NCBI GenBank assembly: GCA_963798805.1
Contig: CAWCVC010000010.1
Location: forward strand, 186,001 to 250,000
From: CAVZCK01 sp963798805
GTDB lineage: Bacteria > Pseudomonadota > Alphaproteobacteria > Rhizobiales > Rhodomicrobiaceae
Length of the DNA stretch: 64,000 nt
Direction: 5' to 3'
The notes beneath the pieces are model-generated. The model was not told the origin of the DNA. It was given only the letters and a program-made list of their open reading frames with translations, and made no database searches. Both the position numbers and the translations under genes were made by a program. Positions 42,327 to 51,055 of the stretch are shown here, piece by piece (position 1 is the first letter of the stretch; each line of letters opens with the position of its first letter).

Positions 42327-43514
42327 ATGGTTCGGCCGGCCAGGCTCGTTTCGGTATTGGTCCTGCTGGCTCTCATTGTGCCTGTTTGCGCCTCCGCGCA
42401 GCAGCGAGGTTTCGAGCCCGCCGCCTCCAACACTTACGCCGCGGCAGGCCGCTGGACGGTCGGCATGATGAGCGGGGCTTTCCAGGGCACCTCCCTACGT
42501 ATGGCCAACGAGATGGCGACGGCGCTGAATGACGGCCCAAATCTGCGAATCGTCCCGATGATCGGCGCAAGCGCGATCCGCAATATAACGGATCTGGTCT
42601 ATCAGAACGGCATCGACATCGCGATCGTGCATTCCGACGTTCTCTCGCGCCTGAAGCGGACCAGGAGAATGCCGGGTATCGAAGACCGCCTTCAATACAT
42701 CGCCAAGCTCCATTCAGAAGAATTTCATGTGCTCTCTCGCATGAAATATCTGTGCCTCGCCGAGCTTTCGGGGCGCAGGGTTAATTTCGGGCCGGCCGGC
42801 AGCGGCAGCGCACTGACGGCGGAGGCCGTCTTCGAGGCGAGCAAGGTACAGGTTCAGCCGCAATATCTGGATCAGGCGACGGCGATCGAGAAATTGCGCA
42901 AGGGCGAACTCGACGCCATGGTCTTTGTCTCGGGCAAACCATCCTCGGCATTCGAACATATCCGCTACACGGATGGCGTGCATTTCCTCGACGTCGGCTT
43001 TGTCGCCAAGCTCCAGCGGGACTATCTGCCCGCGATCTTGACACATGACGACTATCCCGACCTGATCGCGCCGAACGAAACGGTGAGCACGATCGCGGTC
43101 AGCGCCGTCATGGCCGTGGTCCCCTCTCAGCCGAAAAGCGAGCGCTACGCCAAGCTGGAGCGTTTCGTCGAGGCGTTTTTTTCCAAATTCGAGGGCTTCA
43201 GGCAGCCGCCGAACCATGTCAAATGGCGGGAAGTTTCGCTTTCCGCACCCGTTGCAGGCTGGACACGCTTCCCACCGGCTCAACAATGGCTTAAAGATCA
43301 TCCTGAGTCGGTGGCGGCTCGTGGCAACACGCACCCCGAGGGCGGCGGAATTGCCGGCCTCCAGAACTTTGCGGGGATCAGCGCGCCGGAAGCAAAGAAA
43401 ATCCAGACCTTGTTCGAAGGCTTCAGCCGTGATTACGGCCCGGCGAGCGGCGAAGATCACGAGAAGCTTTTCAACGAATTTATGCGCTGGTATTCAGCAC
43501 GGACACCGAATTAG
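42327..43514 (+). CDS. TAXI family TRAP-type solute-binding protein
   Basis: 395 residues, ATG 42327 after GAGGGGAGGAGGGG. Sec signal LVSVLVLLALIVPVCASAQQ. The mature domain shows the TAXI family (NMT1-like) pattern: TVGMMSGAFQGTSLRMANEM, LRIVPMIGASAIRNITDLVY, GIDIAIVHSDVLSRLK, and RVNFGPAGSGSALTAEAVFE. TAXI proteins usually deliver ligands (glutamate, 2-oxoglutarate) to a fused TRAP permease; no permease gene is adjacent here. It precedes the large membrane/Sel1-like gene by 60 bp, so the pair may be co-transcribed. Ligand unknown. Confidence 0.83.
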   Translation: MVRPARLVSVLVLLALIVPVCASAQQRGFEPAASNTYAAAGRWTVGMMSGAFQGTSLRMANEMATALNDGPNLRIVPMIGASAIRNITDLVYQNGIDIAIVHSDVLSRLKRTRRMPGIEDRLQYIAKLHSEEFHVLSRMKYLCLAELSGRRVNFGPAGSGSALTAEAVFEASKVQVQPQYLDQATAIEKLRKGELDAMVFVSGKPSSAFEHIRYTDGVHFLDVGFVAKLQRDYLPAILTHDDYPDLIAPNETVSTIAVSAVMAVVPSQPKSERYAKLERFVEAFFSKFEGFRQPPNHVKWREVSLSAPVAGWTRFPPAQQWLKDHPESVAARGNTHPEGGGIAGLQNFAGISAPEAKKIQTLFEGFSRDYGPASGEDHEKLFNEFMRWYSARTPN

Positions 43515-43574
43515 CGCCAGCCGCGGCACATTGCGCTGGCTTTGCTGTAGGGATTGAGTAAGGGGCGTCTTGGA

Positions 43575-45797
43575 ATGGATCACGACGAAAAACAGAACTC
43601 TCACGAGGATGAGACCCCTCCCGTCACCGAAGGCGAAGCGAACGCAAAGGAAGACCGGCCAGAGGACGAATTGCCGGAGCAGATCGAGACCGCGGCCGAA
43701 AAGCCGCGCAGTTCGCACGAGCCTTTCGGATTTACCAGGTCGAGATCGTCCTCCAGCGGATGGGGCGATGCCGACTATGGCATGCCCGATTTCAACTTTC
43801 CGTCGTCGCCGCCGAGCAGCAGCCGCACGACGTTCGACAAGGCGGATACCGGCGATGCCTTGGACGCGGCCCGCGCCACGCTTGACAGTCCGCTTCAGGA
43901 GGACACCGGATGGCGGAATACCTCCAGCATCGAAAAGCCTGAGGAAACCGAAGCCGGGGCGAGCGAGGCGAGCGGCGATGGCCGCCCGTTCCGCGGCGGT
44001 CAGGCCAAGGTCATGCCGTTCCCGACGAGCGCGATCCAGCGCTCGACCGAGCCGACGCCCTCCGAGATGCTGCGCGGGGGAGCCGCCGAGGAAGACACCA
44101 CCGTATTCGGGTCGCCTGTAGCCGAGCCGGTGGAGACGGCCGCGGAATTCGAGCCCGAAGCTCATGACGCCCTCGCCGATGCGGTTCAATCCGCCTTGCG
44201 CAATGTCTATGGCGGACGCTCCGCGACCGCCGCGGCGCGCGAACCGGCGCCCGATTTCGAGAACTACACCGTTGGCGAATCTCTCAAGCAAGCGGCGGCA
44301 GCCGAACGCGGCCGAGCCGATCAGGGTTGGGCCGCAAGCCCCGAATGGCGCGAGGAAAGCCAGGAAGGCTATTTCGAGCCCGAAGCCGAACCCGACTCGC
44401 CCGACCTCGAATCCAACACCGACGCCGTGCTCGACTATCTCTATACGCAGCGGCGGGGTGGCGGACGTGAGAACACCGTGCTGTCGGCCGATGCCTCACT
44501 CAGAGATTTCGGCGAGGCGTCGGGCTTCGGCCGCGACTGGCAGGATCCGTCTGAATTCGAGGAGCGAGGCGGGAGCGCCTATCGCGGATCGCCGCAACAT
44601 TATGCCGAGACCGCCGACCGATCGTTCTTGCGGGAGCGCCCCGGCTACCGGCCGGAAGGGCCAGCGGATACCGATTGGGGCGCGCCGCCTTATACGGGCG
44701 GTCCGGGAGACGGCGGCGGCACTTATCCGGTGCACATTCCGGGCGGAGGTCCGGAGAGCCTTGCCGCGAGTAGCCCCGATAGCAGTCATTTGCTCGGCGC
44801 AGCCGGCCTCGGCTTGATCGGCGGTATTGCGCTCGCTGGCGTGCTCGCTGTCTTCGTCTTCAATTCCTTCGTCGATGAAAACGATCAGTCGGGCGCCGAT
44901 GTCTCCCCGAAGGTCGTCGAGCGGCTCAGCCCCGCCCCTGCGGAGCCTGTGCGGGAGGCCACTGGCGGCAGCTCTGCGCAGAGCCGTACCACCTCGCCGC
45001 GCACGGCCGCCGTCGCCCCCGAACAGCAGCCCGTCATCGTGCAGCCGCAGCCTTCCGCGTCGGCGGCCCCACCGCAACAGGCCTCGCCGCTGGCCGCTGC
45101 GGATGCGTCGGGAGCAGCCGCCACGCCGATCTCGCTCGACATCAAATTGGGCGACGTGCCCGGGAAGGACGAGGCGCTCGTCAGCATCAAGGGCCTGCCG
45201 ACCCAGGCCAAGCTGTCGACCGGCATCGATGTCGGCGGCGGCCAGTGGCTTCTGCCGCCCTCGCGTCTCCGGGACCTGACGGTCACGGTGCCGCAAGGCG
45301 CAACCGGCTCCTACAGCCTCGAAGTCCAGCTTCTGAAGGATGACGCGCAAACCAGCCTCACCGATCCGGTCGCCTTCCAGCTCAGCATCGGCGATAGGGC
45401 AATCCGCCATAGCTCGGCGAAATCGCAGGACGGCGGTGTGACGTCCGCCGCGAATACCGAGCAGGCCGCCCGTCTGGCGGCGCTTCCCGACGAGACGCCG
45501 CAGATCGAGACCGACATGCTGACGCAGATGCTGATCCGCGACGGCAATAAGATGATGCGCGAAGGCGATATTGCCGGCGCGCGGAGGCTCTATGAGCAGG
45601 CCGCGGCGAACGGCAATCCGGAAGCCGCGCTTGCCATGGGCCGCTCCTACGATCCGAGCTATTTCGAGAAGCTTCCGGTCAAGACCGGCAAGCCTGACCC
45701 GGCGACGGCCTTCGAATGGTATAAGAAGGCGCTGGAAGGCGGTCTCGTCACCGCCCGCGTCAAGATCGACGGGCTGAAGCAGTGGCTGCAGCACTGA
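43575..45797 (+). CDS. large single-pass membrane protein with Sel1-like C-terminus
   Basis: 740 residues. The first about 400 are acidic, Glu/Ser/Pro-rich and predicted disordered. One transmembrane helix lies near 410 (GLGLIGGIALAGVLAVFVFN). After an Ala/Pro/Gln-rich linker there is a beta-rich region (LDIKLGDVPGKDEALVSIKG) and a C-terminal Sel1/TPR-type helical repeat (MMREGDIAGARRLYEQAAAN, ALAMGRSYDP, ATAFEWYKKALEGG). This cytoplasmic-disordered/membrane/periplasmic-Sel1 order resembles polar-organiser proteins such as PodJ only in architecture. The start ATG 43575 has AAGGGG upstream. Function unknown. Confidence 0.75.
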   Translation: MDHDEKQNSHEDETPPVTEGEANAKEDRPEDELPEQIETAAEKPRSSHEPFGFTRSRSSSSGWGDADYGMPDFNFPSSPPSSSRTTFDKADTGDALDAARATLDSPLQEDTGWRNTSSIEKPEETEAGASEASGDGRPFRGGQAKVMPFPTSAIQRSTEPTPSEMLRGGAAEEDTTVFGSPVAEPVETAAEFEPEAHDALADAVQSALRNVYGGRSATAAAREPAPDFENYTVGESLKQAAAAERGRADQGWAASPEWREESQEGYFEPEAEPDSPDLESNTDAVLDYLYTQRRGGGRENTVLSADASLRDFGEASGFGRDWQDPSEFEERGGSAYRGSPQHYAETADRSFLRERPGYRPEGPADTDWGAPPYTGGPGDGGGTYPVHIPGGGPESLAASSPDSSHLLGAAGLGLIGGIALAGVLAVFVFNSFVDENDQSGADVSPKVVERLSPAPAEPVREATGGSSAQSRTTSPRTAAVAPEQQPVIVQPQPSASAAPPQQASPLAAADASGAAATPISLDIKLGDVPGKDEALVSIKGLPTQAKLSTGIDVGGGQWLLPPSRLRDLTVTVPQGATGSYSLEVQLLKDDAQTSLTDPVAFQLSIGDRAIRHSSAKSQDGGVTSAANTEQAARLAALPDETPQIETDMLTQMLIRDGNKMMREGDIAGARRLYEQAAANGNPEAALAMGRSYDPSYFEKLPVKTGKPDPATAFEWYKKALEGGLVTARVKIDGLKQWLQH

Positions 45798-46008
45798 CGC
45801 TTTGCCGGGGACCCATCTAATGTCGCCCCGGCCGGAGTGCCACGGCCTATTAGCCTCACCACAATATCCGAGCTCGCTGATAGGGGATTGGGTCCGGGCT
45901 CGGCCCGCGGCCTTCCGGGACGACATATCAGCAGGTCGCTGCCAAGCAAGCTAGAGCGGCGGACTTTTAGTTGAAATCGGAAGCGGCGCCCTACCTGTTT
46001 GCTTTGGC

Positions 46009-46052
46009 ATCGGATTTGTCCGAAAACCGCTTCGCACTTTTCGGTCCGATGC
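46009..46052 (-). repeat. dispersed hairpin repeat, copy 3 (inverted)
   Basis: On the plus strand CCGAAAACCGCTTCGCAC continues with TTTTCGG, the reverse complement of the core found at 7539-7578 and 41231-41270; CCGAAAA pairs with TTTTCGG. It ends 2 bp before the stop of the PlsB-like gene, facing the stop at 45797. Confidence 0.85.
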
Positions 46053-46053
46053 T

Positions 46054-47553
46054 CTATGCCGTGTTGGGAGCGGATTCGGGCGCGAGGGTTCGGGCTTCCC
46101 GTATGGGCTGTCCCAGAATGCGAGGCTCAGTCTCATGCTTGTCGGCAATCGGCGCGATTGCATTCGCGTAATAAGCAAGAAGAGGCCGCTCCTCCGGGAT
46201 GATCCGGTATTGCCCGTCTTCCTCGCGGATCAGCCGGCGCAGCAACAGCATCCGAAGTCCGACATCGATGGCGTAGTCGCGGTCCTGCCGCGGAATATGG
46301 ATGTAGGCCCCTTCGGCCTCGAGCCGCTCCGTCAGCTCGAAGACGCGGCCTTTCAGCTCGAACGTCGTAAAGCCCTGCTCGGCGTTATCGAGCATGGCCA
46401 GCGCGACCAGCGATACCGGCAGCGCCGGGATCGTCTTCGCCACGTCCCGCATCAGCATCTGCCCGAGCCGCCCGATCGCTGCCTCACGCGACTCCGGCGT
46501 TAAGGTCCGGAAGTCGATCCGGCTGTCCCCCAGATAGGTGCGCAGCGAAACCGGCTTGCCGAAATTCACACAAGCATAGCCATAGCGGTACCAGCGCCCG
46601 CAAAGTCTCAGCCAAAGGGCATTTATAGTATAGCCTATCAGCCTCTTGCCGCTGATGCGAAAGAACGACCGCCCGCCTTCGCCGCCCCGCGCCGCCGCGT
46701 CAGTCAGCAGACGGTCTTCGAGCACCCTGTCGTAATTGACGCCGACGGGAATGAAGACAATGTCCCGCGCAGATTGCGGATCGAAATCGGAGACCATGTA
46801 GCTGATCAGCCCGAGCTTGGGCTCGCGCAAGGTGCCGTCAAGGCTGAGGCCGCCTTCGGGAAAGACCGCCTGCACCACGCCCGCCTGCGTCGCCATGCGC
46901 ACATAGCCCGCCAGCACCTTGCGATAGAGCGCGTCGCGGGCATTACGGCGGATGAAATAGGCGCCCATGGAGCGGATCAGCGTGCGCAGCGGCCAGACCT
47001 GCGCCCATTCACCCACGGCGTAGCTGAGCGCGGAAGATGCGGCGGCCACATAGGTCACCAGCACATAGTCCATATTCGAGCGGTGATTGATAATGAAGAC
47101 CACGGATGCATCCGGATCGACGGCCATAAGTGCGCGCTCATCCATGAAGCCGATGCGCACCCGATAGAGCAGTTGCGACAGCCGCCGCGCCAGGCTGGTG
47201 CCGATGCGGAAATAGAAATAGGCATTGAAGGACGGCACGATCTCGCGGGCATAGCGCTTGGCGAGATCCATCACCACCTCGCGCGGAACGCCGGTCGTCC
47301 TCGCGTGTTGTTCGATCGCTTCCAGCGTGCCGGGGTCGTAGAGCAGCCGGTCGATCAGGATCTGGCGGCGGGTCAGCTTGAAGGGCCGGATTCGGAGATG
47401 CAGGCGCGTATTGAGCTCGTTGATGGTCCGGTTGGCGCGGCGGCGCAGCGCCCAGCGTGCGCTCGGAATGAGCAGACGGTCGAGCAGCGCCCATAAGGAC
47501 AGTGCGGCCATGACCGCAACCAGCCAGACCGGCAGAGCTATGGCGCTCCCCAT
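46054..47553 (-). CDS. plsB: glycerol-3-phosphate 1-O-acyltransferase (PlsB-like)
   Basis: 499 residues from ATG 47553 (GGGGAGA upstream). One N-terminal transmembrane helix (LVAVMAALSLWALLDRLLI). The acyltransferase HX4D motif is NHRSNMD (His157 to Asp162), the substrate site follows as FIRRNARD, and FPEGGLSLDG is the third block. It makes 1-acyl-glycerol-3-phosphate at the start of phospholipid synthesis. It is shorter than the 807-residue E. coli PlsB, as is usual in alphaproteobacteria. The long in-frame extension upstream of 47553 looks non-coding. Divergent to the hydrolase gene. Confidence 0.85.
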   Translation of the reverse strand: MGSAIALPVWLVAVMAALSLWALLDRLLIPSARWALRRRANRTINELNTRLHLRIRPFKLTRRQILIDRLLYDPGTLEAIEQHARTTGVPREVVMDLAKRYAREIVPSFNAYFYFRIGTSLARRLSQLLYRVRIGFMDERALMAVDPDASVVFIINHRSNMDYVLVTYVAAASSALSYAVGEWAQVWPLRTLIRSMGAYFIRRNARDALYRKVLAGYVRMATQAGVVQAVFPEGGLSLDGTLREPKLGLISYMVSDFDPQSARDIVFIPVGVNYDRVLEDRLLTDAAARGGEGGRSFFRISGKRLIGYTINALWLRLCGRWYRYGYACVNFGKPVSLRTYLGDSRIDFRTLTPESREAAIGRLGQMLMRDVAKTIPALPVSLVALAMLDNAEQGFTTFELKGRVFELTERLEAEGAYIHIPRQDRDYAIDVGLRMLLLRRLIREEDGQYRIIPEERPLLAYYANAIAPIADKHETEPRILGQPIREARTLAPESAPNTA

Positions 47554-47682
47554 CGCCGTTTCTCCCCATCCTGTCCGCGTCTCGGCCGCGCAAAGGAGGC
47601 GCGACTGGATTGGGCTGCTGAAGGATAGCACCGGCACAGGCTGGGCTCCAGCAGCCGTAGTTTGAAGGTAAGGCGGGTCGAG

Positions 47683-49188
47683 ATGCGGCCAGCGGATAAG
47701 CACGATACGGCGCGTTTCCGGAAAAGCCGGGCGCCGTTCCTGCCAGGCGAGATCAAAGCGGATGCCTGGGGCACGCGGGACGCAGCATCCGTCGTCGTGC
47801 CGGAGAGGAGAGCCATCTCGCCCGGCGGTCCGGCCGTACTGAAAGCGCAAACCGCCGGCTGGCTGCTCGGCTGGCCCTGGCTCGATCCCCTCGCGCGGTG
47901 GCTGCTAAGGCATTGGTATTTTCCACTGTCCCGGCTCTGGGCGGCAGCCGGCGTGGCGGACGGCTCGGTCGAGCGCTTCTTCGAGGCGGTGCCGCTCGAC
48001 CCGCTGACAAGCCCGCGCTACGGCCTCGCCGAACGGCTGGCGCACTTCGAAGCGGCGCGCGCCTCGGCGGCCGCGGTCGACGCCGCCTGGCGTCGCGCCT
48101 TCTTTCCCGCCGATGGCTTCGCCGGAGACAGGCCCTCTGAGACCGAGCTTGTCGCACTCGAAAAAGCCCGGCTCGACAGTGAGCACCGTCACTATGCCAC
48201 GCGCACCGATTTCCGCTCGCTGCTGAGAACGGATGCCCCGCGCGTCCGCTTCGAGCCCCTGAGCCCTGCCGAGGTTGCCGCGGCCTACGGTCCGGCGCTC
48301 GCCGACCCTGCGCCGTTCTTCGCCGCGCCCGATCCGATGCCGGAGGTCACCGTATCGCGCAGCATCCGCACGCCGCATGGCCGCAATTTCTGGCTTAGCT
48401 TCACGAGCCCGTCGAAGCGTCTCGGCGACCGCGTTTTCGCGCGGGTCCATGAGCCGGACGGTATCGCCGACCCGCCGACCATCATCTTCGGCCATGGCGT
48501 CTGCGTCGAGTTCGACCACTGGCGGGGGCTCATCGACGAGGCCGGCGCGCTCCCATCCCGCGGCGTCCGCGTAATCCGGCCGGAAGCGCCCTGGCACGGC
48601 AGGCGCACGCCTCGCGGCTATTATGGCGGTGAGAAAACAATCGCGACGTTTCCAATGGGCAGCCTCGATCTGATGACCGCCGCCGTGCGCGAATGGGCGG
48701 TGCTGGCGGACTGGGCGCGCCGGACCTCCTCCGGACCGCTGGCCTTCGGCGGATCGAGCCTCGGTGCCATGACCGCGCAACTCGCCGCCGACCGTGCCCG
48801 CCACTGGCCGGGCCGGCTGCGCCCCGGCGCGCTGTTCCTCGTTACCCATTGCCGGCGGCTCCTCGACACCGTGACTGGGGGCGAGCTGATGATCATTTTC
48901 GGCGGGCGAGAGGCAGTCGAGGCGAGAGGCTGGACGGTCGAGATGTTGGCCCCCTATCTCGATCTGCTCTCGCCGAGCGGCACGCCGGCAGTTCCACCCG
49001 AGCGCATCGTCAGCGTGCTCGGCCGGCGTGACCGCATTACGCCTTTTGCCAGCGGACGGGATCTCGTCCAAAGCTGGGGCGTGCCGGAACGCAACCTCTT
49101 CATCTGGGACCGCGGCCATTTCAGCGTTCCAGTGACACTGATGCGCAATCCTGCGCCGGTCGAGCGCTTCTGCGCGGTTTTCCGCTGA
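47683..49188 (+). CDS. alpha/beta hydrolase family protein
   Basis: 501 residues. The hydrolase core lies in the second half: oxyanion-hole region IIFGHGVCVEFDHW, HGRRTPRGYYGGE, nucleophile elbow AFGGSSLGAMT with the Ser, then SVLGRRDRITPFASGRDLV with the acid and RGHFSVPVT with the His. The N-terminal about 200 residues form an unusual lid-like extension (LLRHWYFPLSRLWAAAGVAD). Substrate unknown. ATG 47683 is preferred (AAGG-rich upstream); TTG 47662 is possible. Confidence 0.75.
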   Translation: MRPADKHDTARFRKSRAPFLPGEIKADAWGTRDAASVVVPERRAISPGGPAVLKAQTAGWLLGWPWLDPLARWLLRHWYFPLSRLWAAAGVADGSVERFFEAVPLDPLTSPRYGLAERLAHFEAARASAAAVDAAWRRAFFPADGFAGDRPSETELVALEKARLDSEHRHYATRTDFRSLLRTDAPRVRFEPLSPAEVAAAYGPALADPAPFFAAPDPMPEVTVSRSIRTPHGRNFWLSFTSPSKRLGDRVFARVHEPDGIADPPTIIFGHGVCVEFDHWRGLIDEAGALPSRGVRVIRPEAPWHGRRTPRGYYGGEKTIATFPMGSLDLMTAAVREWAVLADWARRTSSGPLAFGGSSLGAMTAQLAADRARHWPGRLRPGALFLVTHCRRLLDTVTGGELMIIFGGREAVEARGWTVEMLAPYLDLLSPSGTPAVPPERIVSVLGRRDRITPFASGRDLVQSWGVPERNLFIWDRGHFSVPVTLMRNPAPVERFCAVFR

Positions 49189-49277
49189 TCCCGCTTGCAT
49201 GAACCTCCGTCGTCCTCTCGCCATTCGCCGGTCATCTATGCGAAAGTGCGAGCGGGGAGATGACGGGAGGCATCGGC

Positions 49278-50567
49278 ATGGCGGAAGACGGGCGAGAACA
49301 GCGGCAAGCGGGGCTCGCGCCCGGTCGTCTCAGGCAGACCGAGATCTTCGTCACTGGCGCCGGCGGCAGGCGGCCGCGCGTTCCGGTGAGCACGAACGCG
49401 CTCGAAGCCGAAGCCATCCGGCAGATGAGCCCGGATGCTGTCGCCTATGTCGCCGGCGGCGCTGGCACCGAATCGACCATGCGCGCCAACCGCGCCGCTT
49501 TCGAGCGCTGGCGGATCGTTCCGCGCGTGTTGCGCGACGTTAGGCGGCGAGACCTCTCCGTCAGTCTGCTCGGCCGCACGCACAGGGCGCCGCTGCTGCT
49601 TGCCCCGATCGGCGTTCTGGAGCTCGCGCACCCCAAAGCCGACTTGGCCGTCGCGCGCGCCGCAGCGGCCGAAAATATCGGCTACATCTTCTCCAACCAG
49701 GCCTCGGTGCCGATGGAGAAATGCGCCGCTGCAACGGGCGACGCGCCGCGCTGGTTTCAGCTTTATTGGAGCAGCGACGACGAATTCGTTGCCTCGCTCC
49801 TGCATCGCGCCGGAAGCTGCGGCTGCGAGGCTCTCGTCCTGACGCTCGACACCCCTCTGCTCGGCTGGCGGCCGCGCGATCTCGACCGAGCCTATCTGCC
49901 CTTTCTGCGCGGCATGGGCCTCGCCCAATATCTCACCGACCCGGTCTTTCTCTCGAAACTCCCCGCCGCCCTGCCCTCCATGGAATTCCGTCCGCGGGGT
50001 TCCGGCATTCTGAGAACCGCGATGACGCTCCGCCGCAAAGGTAACGCTTTCGGTCTCGGCTTGAAGAAAATGCGGATTGCCGCCGGCCATTTCACCTCAA
50101 CTTATTCCCGCCTCGATCTCACCTGGACCGACCTTGCCCGACTGCGCGGCATGACCAAGCTGCCCATCCTGCTCAAGGGGGTTCGCAGCGCCGAGGATGC
50201 GAAGCTCGCCCGCGAGCATGGCGCCGACGGGCTGATCGTCTCCAATCATGGCGGCCGGCAGGTCGATGGCGAGCGCGGTGCGCTCGACGCGCTGCCCGGC
50301 ATTGTCGAAGCGATGGGAGATGTGCCGGTGCTGTTCGATTCCGGCATCCGGTCCGGGCGCGACATCGCTGTGGCCCTGGCGCTCGGAGCCAAGGCTGTGC
50401 TGATCGGGCGGCCCTATGTCTATGGGCTGGCGCTTGCCGGCGAAGACGGCGTGCGGGAGGTGATCCGCAATCTCATCGCCGAATTCGATCTGACCTTGGC
50501 CCTGTCAGGCGTCGCGCGCGCGGGCGACCTCAACGCGGATTGCCTCGCGCCGGCGCGAACCGAATAG
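49278..50567 (+). CDS. FMN-dependent alpha-hydroxyacid oxidizing protein
   Basis: 429 residues, a TIM-barrel enzyme of the lactate oxidase/glycolate oxidase family. The FMN-binding text reads APIGVLELAHPKADLAVARA, FSNQASVPMEKCA, LLKGVRSAEDAKLAREHGAD, and the catalytic His is in VSNHGGRQVDGERGALDALP, then DSGIRSGRDIAVALALGA and IGRPYVYG. The insertion YLPFLRGMGLAQYLTDPVFL makes it longer than glycolate oxidase and like lactate 2-monooxygenase. ATG 49278 has GGGAGG at proper spacing; ATG 49260 lies too close to its own. Confidence 0.88.
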   Translation: MAEDGREQRQAGLAPGRLRQTEIFVTGAGGRRPRVPVSTNALEAEAIRQMSPDAVAYVAGGAGTESTMRANRAAFERWRIVPRVLRDVRRRDLSVSLLGRTHRAPLLLAPIGVLELAHPKADLAVARAAAAENIGYIFSNQASVPMEKCAAATGDAPRWFQLYWSSDDEFVASLLHRAGSCGCEALVLTLDTPLLGWRPRDLDRAYLPFLRGMGLAQYLTDPVFLSKLPAALPSMEFRPRGSGILRTAMTLRRKGNAFGLGLKKMRIAAGHFTSTYSRLDLTWTDLARLRGMTKLPILLKGVRSAEDAKLAREHGADGLIVSNHGGRQVDGERGALDALPGIVEAMGDVPVLFDSGIRSGRDIAVALALGAKAVLIGRPYVYGLALAGEDGVREVIRNLIAEFDLTLALSGVARAGDLNADCLAPARTE

Positions 50568-50583
50568 CAGAGTGGACGCTGGC

Positions 50584-50811
50584 TCAGAAATCGTCGAGAT
50601 TGTCGGGGTCGCGACCGCCGCCGCCTGCAACAGCCATCGGGGCTCTGGCCTTCGGCAGCACCAATAGCAAGACCAGGGCCGGCGGGAACAGGAAGCAAAG
50701 CGCGGTCCAGAAGCCGGAATAGCGATGCTTTGCGCGCGAAATTGCCGCCGCAGCGATGCCGGCGACCAGCGCTGCAGCGAGATAGATGGTAATTTCCAAG
50801 CCTGACGACAT
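50584..50811 (-). CDS. small two-helix membrane protein (75 aa)
   Basis: 75 residues, ATG 50811. Two hydrophobic helices (ITIYLAAALVAGIAAAAIS and FWTALCFLFPPALVLLLVLP) with a basic KHRYSG loop between, and a Gly/Asp-rich tail ending DNLDDF. A conserved-looking small inner-membrane protein without a named family. It converges on the hydroxyacid oxidase gene, with 16 bp between stops. Confidence 0.6.
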   Translation of the reverse strand: MSSGLEITIYLAAALVAGIAAAAISRAKHRYSGFWTALCFLFPPALVLLLVLPKARAPMAVAGGGGRDPDNLDDF

Positions 50812-51055
50812 TCTGGCCTCATGCGCATTGACCGGATGCCCCGGATTTGGACAAGTGGCGTTCGAGCCTCCAAATCTCAGGAGGCAACCGCTTTACCATA
50901 AGCGGCCATCGTTGCGAAGCCGGCCATATGGCGGAGCCGCTCGCTCAGGACGCGTCGGCGCCGTCAAACAGAATTTGACGGAATGCATACAATCGGCCTC
51001 ATAGTAGCTGTCGGAGCTTCGCCCCCGCGCTCCGCTGCCTCGACAGGACATCACA

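Noticed and set aside
44496..45926. 476-codon minus-strand frame over the Sel1-like membrane protein
   Set aside because: Arg/Leu-rich shadow; the plus-strand protein has a transmembrane helix and Sel1-like repeats.
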